Part shown: positions 11,101-21,018 of the stretch, in pieces | Position numbering within the stretch: the first letter of the stretch is position 1 | Layout: every line of letters begins with the position of its first letter | DNA from: Brachypodium distachyon | Taxonomy: Eukaryota; Streptophyta; Magnoliopsida; Poales; Poaceae | NCBI RefSeq assembly: GCF_000005505.3 | Contig: NC_016131.3 | Coordinates: 55,599,355-55,663,354, forward strand | DNA: 64,000 nucleotides | Reading direction: 5' to 3' | Position numbers and translations under genes: made by a program | Notes under the pieces: generated by a model | What the model was told of the DNA's origin: nothing | Seen by the model: only the letters and a program-made list of their open reading frames with translations | Databases searched by the model: none

Positions 11101-13591
11101 TCTATACTACGAAGTATTGGATATACCCCTTCCTGAATTACAAGCGTTGAAGACATTGAAAGTTACATATCATCATGCCACCAAGGATGAGGTTATTTTG
11201 ATCAATGCTCTAAATGTTTGCAGTTGACTGTTTATCTTTAGTAGTCTCAAACATATTTTATCAGGTGTCAGTTCACAGTATCAGATTGCCGAAAAATAGC
11301 ACTGTTGGTGATGTCCTAAATGATATCAAATCAAAGGTAAATTTTCTAATTCCTTTCTCTGCGGTCTATGTATGTCTGATTCTCTGATAGTTCTAAATAA
11401 TCGTTGGTTTTATGCTATTAACTCATGCCATATGTATGGTTTTTGTCATTTGTCAAATCAGGTTGATCTGTCTCATCCTGATGCTGAACTTAGGTTACTC
11501 GAAGTTTTCTACCACAAGATATACAAGGTGATGCAAGTGCTAGTTTAACATAACACCTCTTAGTTGCATTTAGTAACCCAAAACATCATTTTTTTTACCT
11601 GGTATTTGCTGCAGATTTTCGCACCCAGTGAAAAGATAGAAAACATCAATGATCAGTACTGGACACTGCGTGCAGAGGAGGTATGCAATGTTGTTATGTC
11701 ATGCTTTATAGCAAAATCGATCTCAATTTTTTTTTAGGTTTAGAGTTCCCCATGTGTTTGATTGATGACACTACATTTTCTTCTAGGTTCCGGAGGAGGA
11801 GAAAAACCTTGGTCCTTTTGACCGCTTGATTCATGTATACCATTTTACCAAAGACACTCAGAATCAAACGGTAATGGAAGTTTTGTCTAACATTTGACTG
11901 AATTACTCAATCTATTGATTAAGTTTTATTGTGCAAAATATAACAAAAATAAAGCCTTGCGTCTACGAGTAAGTCCAATAAAGCAGCTGGGAAAACATAA
12001 TTCACCAATGTATTGCTTTTAGTTTCAAGTTGCTGTGTCATTTAGTTTAGATGTGTCTCTTATGCTCAAATATCTGATATGGGGTGCGTTCCACCTACTG
12101 CCCAGCATAAGTCATGACACTGGTGACTGGTCACATGGCAATACTTTTAAGCAAGATGTCCTTTGTTGTGGATACAATAGCGTGCTGGATATCTAGTTAA
12201 CCATATCCTTAATATTTATCTTGATTTGCGCAGCAAGTTCAGAATTTTGGAGAACCTTTCTTTATGGTTATTCGTGAGGATGAGACGTTATCTTCTATTA
12301 AAGAACGTCTACAGAAAAAGCTTAAGGTGTCGGATGAGGATTTCTCCAAGGTAATGCTCTTTATTATATTGTTTATATATCTGTAGGTAAATTTTTGATG
12401 TTATACTTTTACTATAGCAGCATAGTGCAGTGTTATGTTTGCTAGTTACCAGAATATTTAACACCATTCAAACATCAAGTAGAGCCTTCTGTGGCGTTTT
12501 TGCCCCTTACTAGGTTGTATTGTCATTTGTTTTGGTCGGCGCTTATTATAAGATTATGAAAAGAATAAACTGTAAGGCGTACTTTTTATCAGATAATATA
12601 TCAGCTTGATGTCTAATATTTTCCTAGCATATCTTCAATGGATCTGCTCTTTCTAGATGCTGTGCAGCCTGATACTTTTGTGCGAGCAGTGTGCCAAAGT
12701 ACCATTATTTCTAGATATTACTGTAACACGAATTGTCCTAAACATTGGTTCATGAGGGGTATATACTGCTAAGAAAATTGCTGGAGCGGTACCTATATGA
12801 TTTTAAAGATACTATTCACTGACAGATAGCAGGGATTTCCCCTTGTAACTGGCTAGGGCCTTGCACGCAAAGTTACCAACACATATGACTTGACCATAAT
12901 GCTACTGCGTTGGTCTATGCTCGGCGATAATTTTGAGCCAAACCACCCTTCTTCCATTATAATCTGGGAAGCTGCTTTAAACATGTTAAATACGGCGTGA
13001 TAATTATGGCCATTGGAAGTAGTTGTTGTAATCGCAGCATTGGGTCTATTCTACGAGGTGTTCTCTTGCTTTTTGCATGTGGAGCTGAAATCTATTGCAG
13101 TGCATTACAATCTTGAATCCAAACATGCCTAACGAGGTGATGATATGATGCCGGTTAATGTAACTATGAAATACTAACCAATGTTTTCTTTGGATAGTGG
13201 AAATTTGCATACATATCACTTGGTCGCCCAGACTATTTTGAAGATTCGGATACTGTAGCCACAAGATTTCAGGTACTGTTAATCTTGTTATTTACATGTT
13301 GAAGCAAGTTTTCTTGGCGCTTAATTTTGCTTGCATTTGAACTTTACATTGTATAAACATGTTTAGAGAAACATGTATGGAGCTTGGGAGCAGTATCTTG
13401 GACTGGAGCACGCGGACACAGCTCCAAGAAAGGCACACACTGCTAATCAGGTACTCACGGCACATTTTTCTAAATGGTCTTTGGATCTCCTAATAATGCC
13501 CACGTTGTTCTTTTTGTGGAATTTTTCTAATTGCATGTTCTCCTTGCAGAACCGCCATTCATTTGAGAGACCTGTAAAGATCTATAACTAG
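2168..13591 (+). CDS. UBP12/UBP13-like: MATH-USP deubiquitinase, UBP12/UBP13 (USP7) orthologue, 32 exons
   Basis: This cysteine protease removes ubiquitin from proteins. Plant UBP12/13 act in the nucleus and cytoplasm on flowering, clock, hormone and immune regulators. I joined 32 exons: 2168-2203, 2526-2610, 3314-3461, 3566-3723, 3978-4243, 4325-4543, 4640-4748, 4835-4950, 5290-5388, 6274-6383, 6868-6942, 7388-7466, 7542-7688, 7764-7844, 7948-8067, 8578-8700, 9475-9552, 9677-9765, 9852-9960, 10108-10176, 10259-10369, 10688-10743, 10826-11003, 11090-11191, 11265-11336, 11462-11527, 11615-11680, 11787-11870, 12234-12350, 13198-13272, 13367-13450, 13550-13591. The sum, 3,369 nt, is an exact multiple of three and gives 1,122 residues, the family's usual size. 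A MATH domain covers about 60-186. The USP domain follows, with the Cys box NQGATCYMN (Cys214) and His box GGVHGGHYYAF (His461), then FDD at 478. The ubiquitin-like C-terminal half ends PVKIYN as in Arabidopsis. Intron 7 has a GC donor. I see no frameshift. Confidence 0.97.
4749..4834 (+). other. GC-AG intron (intron 7 of the UBP12/13-like gene)
   Basis: Continuity with the conserved ESFYDLQLDVKG segment needs the exon to end at TATG (4748). The intron then opens with GCAAGT and closes with CTGCAG. The rest of the donor matches the splice consensus, as is typical of functional GC-AG introns. Confidence 0.85.
5411..5462. repeat. Poly(A)-bearing micro-insertion with 17-bp direct repeats (intron 9)
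   Basis: AAGAAGTCTTCCTTCTC occurs at 5411-5427 and again at 5446-5462. It brackets the 18-bp filler GCTGTAAAAAAAACAAAA. Confidence 0.8.
8899..8943. repeat. Poly(T) micro-insertion with 17-bp direct repeats (intron 16)
   Basis: GATATCTTGTGCTTTTT is present at 8899-8915 and 8927-8943, separated by TTTTGACCGGG. Read on the minus strand the filler is CCCGGTCAAAA, i.e. a unique tail followed by A residues. Confidence 0.8.
9929..10034 (+). repeat. Tandem duplication of an exon end plus its 5' splice site
   Basis: A 53-bp unit made of the last 32 bases of exon 19 and the first 21 bases of its intron is repeated perfectly (9929-9981, 9982-10034). Two identical GAG|GTTAGC donors result, at 9961 and 10014. 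Conservation of the protein (LYEEIKFEP) shows that the first donor gives the normal product. Confidence 0.9.
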
Positions 13592-14225
13592 GCTGTTATC
13601 AGAAATACAAGTGACGTCCTGCCATGCAATACCTAGCAAGTGGCTGAAACTGAAAATGCTGGCTTGAATAAATTGTGTACCATAATTTGGTGGCAAAGAC
13701 TGGTTGCTCAGGTTCATGACGGAGCCGGTCAGCTAGTTTCAGAAATCGGAGGAGACCTTTTCAGTACCATCTGGGCTCCCCCTCATCTTTCCCCCACTCT
13801 GCCCTGGATATATGAAGTTTGTGCAGAGATGACCCAACGAACAATCACCTTTCAGTAGATAAGGCTGTCTTTTTTCTATTAGGTGCTCTATACAGTCGAA
13901 TAGCCGAAGTTTTAGTGTATGACTTTGTTCTGCAGTTGGTGCTAGGTGTCAGAGATACATTTCCTGTATATTATTGATGTGAAGTGTACAAGTCTTTATC
14001 TTGTTTGATGGTCACATGGTATTTGTAACTCCAGTGATGATATAGTGGTGCGTTCTTTTGACAGATTTGTATTGTACTATCTGAGTACCCCTCTGCTATT
14101 TTCTAAGACGTAGGATGTTTGATTTTATTTTATTTTGAGATTTGATTTTTGCCAAAGGTCTCCCGCGGTTTGTCCATTTCCGACCACTGATCTTTCAGCT
14201 CGAACCTTTTTTTTACAAGTATATA
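13592..14225 (+). other. Probable 3' UTR of the UBP12/13-like gene, then intergenic
   Basis: This stretch follows the stop codon at 13,589-13,591. It has only short chance ORFs, and T-rich sequence near 14,040-14,150. The exact polyadenylation site cannot be read from sequence. Confidence 0.4.
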
Positions 14226-14331
14226 CTCCTTCCGTCCCATATTAAGTGATTCAAATTTGTTAAAAATGTATGTATCTATGCTTAAAATGTGTATAGATAC
14301 ATGTAATAGAAGGTATATGGGACGGAGGGAG
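14226..14331. mobile_element. Stowaway MITE
   Basis: The left end CTCCTTCCGTCCCATATTAA and right end TATGGGACGGAGGGAG are inverted repeats. The left flank is TA; the right flank has changed to CA. It is 106 bp long with the usual AT-rich interior. Confidence 0.85.
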
Positions 14332-14479
14332 CATGAATCTGTAGCGCTAAATCTGAATACTGCACAAGAGTGTTGGCTTGATGTACTCTGATAAGACAAA
14401 GCTAGAATATATGTTGTAAGAGAGAATGAAGAGAATACTATTAAGAAGATAATTGAAATGACTAACCACTATGTCAGTT

Positions 14480-14531
14480 CATTCTATGCTGAGTTTTTGT
14501 TTTGTTTTGTGCAAACATTCTATGCTGAGTT
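14480..14531. repeat. Micro-insertion with 16-bp direct repeats
   Basis: CATTCTATGCTGAGTT (14480-14495) recurs at 14516-14531. It brackets the 20-bp T-rich filler TTTGTTTTGTTTTGTGCAAA. Confidence 0.75.
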
Positions 14532-14554
14532 AGGTTCATATAACCTCGGAACTA

Positions 14555-15265
14555 CGATGGTGGGACTGTTCTATCTTTCATAACCGGGTACTTAATCCAT
14601 GGAACGTTGCAAATTCAGACAAATTACCCCTAAGACCAACTTAAGTTGTTTTAGGAGGCGGTTTTGCTGACGTGCCAACCGGTAGTTAAAGAAAAAGAAC
14701 TCATCTGTGACATGCTAGACTCGAGTTTGGGGTTATTAGCACTTTAACTCTTTGAGCTACCGCTCTTCTCCCCCGTTCACTTCGTCTTTCTCTCCCTATC
14801 ACGATGACGACGTTGTGTTGACTGGATGATCACTGGTATGAATCGATGATAAGAGGGTGGCATGAGGAGGGGGTAACCCCATAGGCCGGCTCGGGAATCA
14901 CCTTGTATAGGATTGGATAGGGCCATTGCAATGCATCTTTACACAGAAACTAGATACCGTTGAGCCCCGTGATGAGTTCGAGTTACCACCGCTGTCAATT
15001 TTTGCCAATGAGTATGAACCCTAGCATTTGGTATGGACCGTGTGGGGAGGGGGAGGGGAAGGGGAATGTTTGGACGGTTTTCCCGCCTAAACGAAGGGAT
15101 TCTGGCCCGTAAATTGACAACATGACATTTAACAGTCGCCTCGTCATCAAAATTGCCTCCAAAAACTGCTTAAATTGATCTTATGGGTGATTTGTTTCAT
15201 TTTACAAAGTTTAAAGATTAGTTACCCATTTTTTGAAATTCAGAGGATAAAATAGTTCCACCCTC
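14555..15265. mobile_element. Element with long terminal inverted repeats (about 140 bp)
   Basis: The left arm GGTGGGACTGTTCTATC then ACAAATTACCCCTAAGA then AGGAGGCGGTTTTG has the right-arm counterparts GATAAAATAGTTCCACC, TCTTATGGGTGATTTGT and CAAAATTGCCTCC. Arms are about 14,555-14,700 and 15,110-15,265. No ORF lies within. Long arms suggest a MULE-type or fold-back MITE, but I could not find a target duplication. Confidence 0.6.
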
Positions 15266-15469
15266 GATTAGGGAAACGCTGAAGGCAGCCACGGTCAAAG
15301 GTGGGGATCAAAAGCGATTCCTCGAACGAAGGCAGGCAGAAGCAAAGCTGGGGAGATGTCGGCAGGTGGGGGAGTAAGGGAGGCGACCGGTGAAGGCGTG
15401 GAGCTGGGCAGTGGCAGCAGCAGTGAGCAAACCCTATGGTTTGACAGAGAGAAGATAGGAACGGTATAT

Positions 15470-15502
15470 GGGGGGAGTGGGGGGTGGGGGGGGGGGGGAG
15501 AG
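15470..15502 (+). other. Poly(G)-rich tract
   Basis: The run of G tracts (GGGGGG, GGGGGG, then 13 G in a row) could form a G-quadruplex. It lies about 390 bp upstream of the SDR start codon. Confidence 0.6.
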
Positions 15503-15784
15503 GCGTGTTCAGAAAGGGGAATCGGGAGTTCTATGGAACGGGGGACGCGGGAGGGGGGTGTCGTCATGGCAACCCTCGTGATTTAATCCTACATCCGCCG
15601 CTGCAAACAACGGCACACATTAGCCCACGTAACTGCACGAACAGGCTTCAATTCTCCCCTTTCAGAGTATGCAGGGAGGTGGACTTAAATTCATTTTATG
15701 CTTGCTGACATCTCTCGATTAGATTGTCAAGGGGAAAGGGTGATTGCTTTCGTCACCAATGACGCTCACCCCGCTCCTCCGCCT

Positions 15785-15792
15785 TATTTATA
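15785..15792 (+). promoter_or_regulatory. TATA-like box of the SDR gene
   Basis: TATTTATA lies 93 bp upstream of the ATG at 15,885. That spacing suits a plant TATA box with a leader of about 60 nt. Confidence 0.55.
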
Positions 15793-15884
15793 CCGTGAAC
15801 TCCATACAATCAGTCGCAACAATATTATACAGTACAATCACTCGCAGCATTCAAGGTGATCACCGAGCAAGAAGAACCAGCGCA

Positions 15885-16676
15885 ATGGCCACGCCCTCCG
15901 CTCAAGCCCCGACGCCGGCCGCGACGGCGACGCTCCCTCTGGCCGGCCGCGTGGCGATCGTGACCGGCGCGTCGCGCGGCATCGGCCGCGCCATCGCCAC
16001 CCAGCTGGCCTCCCTCGGCGCCAGCCTCGTCATCGGCTACGCCTCGAGCTCATCCCTCGCCGACGCGCTGGCCGCCGAGCTGATCCCGCGGGCCGTGGCG
16101 GTGCGGGCCGACGTCTCCTCCGAGGCCGGCGTCCGGGCCCTCTTCGACGCCGCCGAGTCCGCCTTCCACGGCCCGGCCCACATCCTCGTGGCCTGCGCGG
16201 GCCTCGGCATCGGCACATACCCTTCCCTGGCCACCACCTCCACCTTAGACTTCGACGCCGTCTTCTCCGTGAACACCCGGGGCGCGTTCCTCTGCATCCG
16301 CGAGGCGGCGAACCGGCTGGCGCGCGGCGGCGGGGGCCGGATCGTGGCCGTGTCGTCGACGCTGGCGGCCACGCTGCTCCCGGGGTACGCGGCGTACGCG
16401 GCGTCCAAGGCGGCCGTGGAGGCCATGGTCCGGGTGGCCGCCAAGGAGCTGGGCGGCGCGAGGGTGACGGTGAACTGCGTGGCGCCCGGCCCAGTGGCGA
16501 CGGAGCTCTTCTTCGAGGGGAAGAGCGAGGAGGCCGTGGAAAGGTTCCGGAAGGGCCACCCCATGGGCCGGCTCGGCGAGGTCCAGGACATCGCGCCCGT
16601 CGTCGGGTTCCTCTGCACCGACGCCGCCGAGTGGGTCAACGGGCAGGTCATCCGGGTCAACGGCGGCATTGCTTAG
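15885..16676 (+). CDS. Short-chain dehydrogenase/reductase, aldehyde-reductase-like
   Basis: This intronless gene encodes 263 residues, the usual length of classical SDRs. It has the cofactor motif TGASRGIG (27-34), the NAG-equivalent CAG near 104-106, Asn130, and the catalytic set Ser158 with YAASK (Tyr171, Lys175). The C-terminal Rossmann part ends GQVIRVNGGIA. Residues after beta-strand 2 (GYASSS) lack the acidic residue typical of NAD(H) users, which suggests NADPH. Plant relatives are named NADPH-dependent aldehyde reductase-like proteins; the true substrate is unknown. I chose the Met at 15,885 (MATPSAQAP) because it begins the GC-rich coding composition. An upstream in-frame Met at 15,744 would add 47 unconserved residues and overlap the TATA-like box. 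I see no transit peptide. Confidence 0.93.
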   Translation: MATPSAQAPTPAATATLPLAGRVAIVTGASRGIGRAIATQLASLGASLVIGYASSSSLADALAAELIPRAVAVRADVSSEAGVRALFDAAESAFHGPAHILVACAGLGIGTYPSLATTSTLDFDAVFSVNTRGAFLCIREAANRLARGGGGRIVAVSSTLAATLLPGYAAYAASKAAVEAMVRVAAKELGGARVTVNCVAPGPVATELFFEGKSEEAVERFRKGHPMGRLGEVQDIAPVVGFLCTDAAEWVNGQVIRVNGGIA

Positions 16677-19600
16677 CGCAGCGTGGCTCTCTGTTCATTT
16701 TTATGAACGTCGTGCGTGATCGATCATTTCACTGCTTTGGTGGTTCAATAATAAGTAGAGCAGAGCAAGCTGTGATTTGTGTCGTCGCAGCATTTTTTGT
16801 TCTTTTCGTTGGAATTTATGCTTAAACACGTGAGATGTTCAACTATGGTTTTCCCTTTTTTTTATTAACTTGGCTTTTTGGTAAATCGATGGCTACATGT
16901 GCAACTCAAGTTGGTATCAGACTATCAGGACTGAGCTTCGACAGTAGTAACATCTTGGACTCTCATCGAGGCCTTGCACTGGAGGTTGCCGCACATCGAC
17001 ATCACTGCCTTGCACAAGAGACACCCAATGCGTCCATCGTGGTGGTATCGCCAAACGGACATTGTCAACACTACAGCTACGACCGCCGCCGCACGGGGAG
17101 CGGATCCAGGCCCACGGGCAATTTTTTTAGCCCGTATAAGGGAAAAAAAACGGTTCGGCCTGGAAAGTCACAGGCTACCAGCCTGGGCTTAGCCCAGTCT
17201 GCCAGCCCAGGTTCGCCTTGGCCGAAGAACGCACGTTACGAGGGAGCGCACGGAGAGGGGGAGAGGGGGAGACGTCGACAGAGCCAGAGAGGAAGCGCAC
17301 GGAGCTCCGCCGCCGGACGTGGGCTGCTGGCCGCCTAGGCCCTGGCTGCCTCCCTCTGTCCGCCTCCTCCCAGCCTTGCCTCCCCCGCTGCTGGCCGGCT
17401 GCCCAGCGCCCGCTGCCCCGTCCCGCCGCCTGCTAGTGCTAGGTCAGGAACTCGTCCCAGCTCGTCTCGTCAGGCGTCAGCAGACGCTGGGCTGGGCGTC
17501 AGGAACTCGCCGTCCGCCTCTGCCCCGACCGGCGACCGTCTCTTTACCCCGACAGGCGACCGTCTGCCTCTGCCCCCAAATACTGAAATCCCCAAGCGGT
17601 AGCCCCCCTGCCTCCCTCTGTTGCTCCCTCTTTTCTCTCTCAATACCCTGTTGTTTGATCTTATTACCCTTCCGTAATTTGTTGTTGTTTCAATTTAATT
17701 TTACAGTAGCACAACATGAGTAAGAGAAAGATGACTCATTTGTCTTGGAAACCGAATAATTGAATTGTGTCCAAATTTTTGTCAATTGTCTTGGAAGCCT
17801 GAGGCGTGAGCAATTTCTGGCTCCGCCAGAAGCATGATTATCTAAAAAAATTCTGGCTCTGCCGCATCGAGCCGTGTGTTTGGGTGGGGCACGGTTCACT
17901 TCGAAATTCTTTTTGTTAATACAAATTATTAAAAAAGAAGTAGTACTGAAGTGTGTTTGTCTCCGTCTAATATTGAAAACATGGATCTGCCAAGGTACTT
18001 ACCTAGACGAACCCAAAAGACAATTTCTTTGAGGAAACCTGCCTCTGCTGCACGGCTGGTTTCATAATCTTGGTGTATTAAATGTTCCAATTGGCTCTTA
18101 GCACAGAATCTCATGTCAGACCGATCATCAGCAACTTGTCAGTTTCTAGATTCTGTTACAAATTTCCGTTGCTAAATGGCAACTTTAATTATCATGCTTC
18201 TGGTTCGGGAGCTGCGGATGGAGAGAAATGCATGTGTCTTCAGCAATGCTTTAACTTTGCCGGCTTTCATTGTAGCAAAAATCAAGCAGGAGGCAAACTT
18301 TTGGGCTTATGTGAGTGCTCGACACTTAGGGCTGATCTTGCCACGAGAGTAATCCCTTCTATTTCCTCTGAGTGGCCTCTTTAGGTTTTTTGTATTTTTG
18401 TAAGCTTCTTTTGTTTGCAAGAGTTCAACTTGAAATTCTGGAATTAGAATCGGCCGACTGCAACCAGCGTTTGGATACACTTCGAGCTGGAAATCTGGAA
18501 ATGCAAACACGGTCAAATTCCGCACGGTATGGGCTGGTCCTGGGCCTGGGCGCGCACGTGCGAGCTGTTTGGCCCGTTTCCTCGGTCCGGCCCTCCATCT
18601 GGGCCGAAATTTGATCTCTGCATATATGTTACCTGCGACGCAGCCTGCAGGTGAGCTCCGCCTCCTCCACCCATGACCCCTCTCCTTCCATGGCGGCTCT
18701 ACCTATCCCTCCCATGGCTCCTCTCTTCCACACCCCTATGGCGGCTCTACTGACCTTCCCTTGGGAACCCTAGAAATTGGCCAATCTCTTTTAAACCCCA
18801 AATCACGTTCTCGGCAGTAAGAACTCTGATTCCATGCTGCCTTCATATCGATTTGGAGCTTTAGGGAAAATCTGGGTGTCACCGTATCAAGGTTTAGGTA
18901 ATCTGCATGAAAAAATAAATCATTTTTGGGCAGGATTTTTTTTTCTCTGCTACTGTTGTTCCCTTGTGTTATCTTCTTTGCCAGTAAAACTGTTCTGCAT
19001 AGTTATACAAAATTCCCGTGATCACTCAACTTCTTCAAGTATGTGTATGGGCGAAAGATGAAAATATTTTGAAGTAGTGCAAATTTGTATAGCACAAATA
19101 TAACATTCAATATTATTTCATTCAAAAATGCATTTTAATGTGTTTAACGTTGTTTTTGAAACATTTAATATTTCAATACATAGATTTGTTTTGTTTTTTG
19201 GGATTCACTTGATATTTGAAATGTTTTCTCTTATATTTTCTACGTCCCATGCAAGTATAAGGTCGCAGCACATACAAGTATAAACTGTGTAATAATCTTG
19301 TTGACATGTACCTTTTAAAGAATCGTATGTTTCACACGAGAGTAAAACACATAAAGGTTGATTATAAAGTCAGGACTTTATAAGAGTAAGTATATAGTTA
19401 TATTTTTATATCTAGAAATATCTCTATACTTACATACTTAAAAGATCAAATCGATATTCGGATTTGTTAGATCCAAGTCATCTGATTTTTATTTAGGGAT
19501 AAGTAGATTTTTTAGCTATTGGATTTAGATTGTGCTTCAAGATACAGAGCGAACTTTGGAGAGAGGAGAGTAGGGATGACGTTCAGATACTGATCCAACG

Positions 19601-19860
19601 GCTTTTATACTATCAACTCAGATTTAAAACTTTTGTTTAAAACTTGACATCTGATATATAAACACACCATAGATATTTGACATAATAAACAGATTTTTTC
19701 TCAACATACAGTTTCTGATAAAATTTGTTCTTCAAATGTGTTGTGAATATGTGTATATCAAATAGTCAGTCGACCTTATTAACTGTAGCGCTATTATAGT
19801 TTGCATGAAAATAAAGAGAGTCATCTTGCTTGAATGCAAACTGCAGAGAGCTTTACGACT
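16677..19860. other. Intergenic, probable transposon debris
   Basis: I found no gene. The 17,080-17,600 part is GC-rich, and its borders (AGCGGATCCAGGCCC near 17,099 and TTTCTGGCTCCGCCAG near 17,815) look like GGCGGAGCCAG-type ends of grass hAT elements, but they are not a clean inverted-repeat pair. The 18,600-18,800 part is C-rich and leader-like without an ORF. From 19,050 to 19,860 the DNA is AT-rich and featureless. Confidence 0.4.
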
Positions 19861-19879
19861 ATCACCAATTCACCACGAG

Positions 19880-20134
19880 ACTTTTTTTTTTCCTCGGCAA
19901 CCCTCGGCCCTGGCCCGTCTCGCTGCCGACCGCCCCAACCCCGTCGCTCCGTCGCTCGTCTTCCTCAACGAGCGAGCGCGGCCACCCCTCCCTCCCCTTA
20001 CCGATGCCGAGCGCCCCAGCCCCGTAGCTCGTCTCCCTCCTCGAGCTAGCGCCGCCACCCCTCCCTCCCCATCCCACTGACGAGCGCCCCTGCTCCGTCG
20101 CTCGTCTTCCTCCTCGCGCAAGCGCTCGCCACCA
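19880..20134 (+). promoter_or_regulatory. Possible leader exon and promoter region of UXT with three degenerate tandem repeats
   Basis: A CG-rich block holds about three degenerate repeats of a roughly 70-bp unit containing CGCTCGTCTTCCTC and CCACCCCTCCCTCCCC. It ends CACCAG|GTTGAT, which could be a splice donor. If so, a leader intron reaches the exon that carries the ATG at 21,019. This is inference from composition and position only. Confidence 0.35.
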
Positions 20135-20733
20135 GGTTGATCTCTCGGATTCTCTCGTTCCCGGCCGTTTCTCCTCCCATCACCTCACGAATGAATTACG
20201 CCCTTTAGCCCCCCGTTTCATCTCCTTAATCACCCCAATTCGTAACTGAGGCAAAAATCAAGGTAGGGCGACCGCCCTACCTTGCCCTACCGGGTCCTCC
20301 GCCCGTGAGTATGTGTAGCTGGACCAAGTCGAAATGGTCTTTAGATTTAACTCTTTTAAGCGATAGTTTTGTTCTGGACTATATCTCTATATAGAGTTTA
20401 AATATGAACTTTTACCTTGGCTGGAACATTGAACTATGCACCTTCTTATATGCACCGTGCAGGTGATGGTTCGTGTTCATGTACTTGTTGATGCTGTATA
20501 TTATTGTGTTGTTGTCGGTGCAAAATATTAGTCTGGAATTCATTGGTAACTACATTGTTTTGGATTTTTAAGTGATAAAAATATGCATCTATTATCGTAA
20601 AGAAATGAATAAGTGTGTAACTATTAATTCTTCGAGTTCATCGAAAAGGAAGGTGCATAACATCGTTCTCTCATATATGTCTAAATTTTAAACAAGCAAC
20701 TATTTGTGCATCCAATTAGGAATTGTAATTGCC

Positions 20734-20777
20734 AAGATGAATGGAATTTTTTTTTTGACCGGAAAAAGATGAATGGA
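20734..20777. repeat. Poly(T) micro-insertion with 12-bp direct repeats
   Basis: AAGATGAATGGA at 20734-20745 and 20766-20777 flanks a filler whose core is a T-run then GACCGG. The same T-run plus GACCGG core occurs in the insertion at 8.9 kb. Confidence 0.75.
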
Positions 20778-21018
20778 TTCCACCAAGCAATTCCAATGGT
20801 TAACAAAACAACAGAATTGCAATCATAGCATATTTCCATTTTAGGTTGAATTGGAATTTACACCTCAAATCCATGGATCAGTTCCATTTCTTGCAACCAA
20901 ACAGAGCTTAAGATTTCATTTTCATTGCAAATGACACAGGAATCGGCTGCACACGTTGTCTGGCACGGCAAGATAATATCTCACAGTTCACAAATCCCAA
21001 AGGAAACCGGCAGGTGCT

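Noticed and set aside
15744..15884. Upstream in-frame Met of the SDR gene
   Set aside because: It would add 47 AT-biased codons that cross the TATA-like box. The downstream Met gives the normal SDR length.
16835..17723. Frames of 72-167 codons downstream of the SDR gene
   Set aside because: Composition shifts along the frames, and the stretch overlaps probable hAT-type debris. No family motif is visible.
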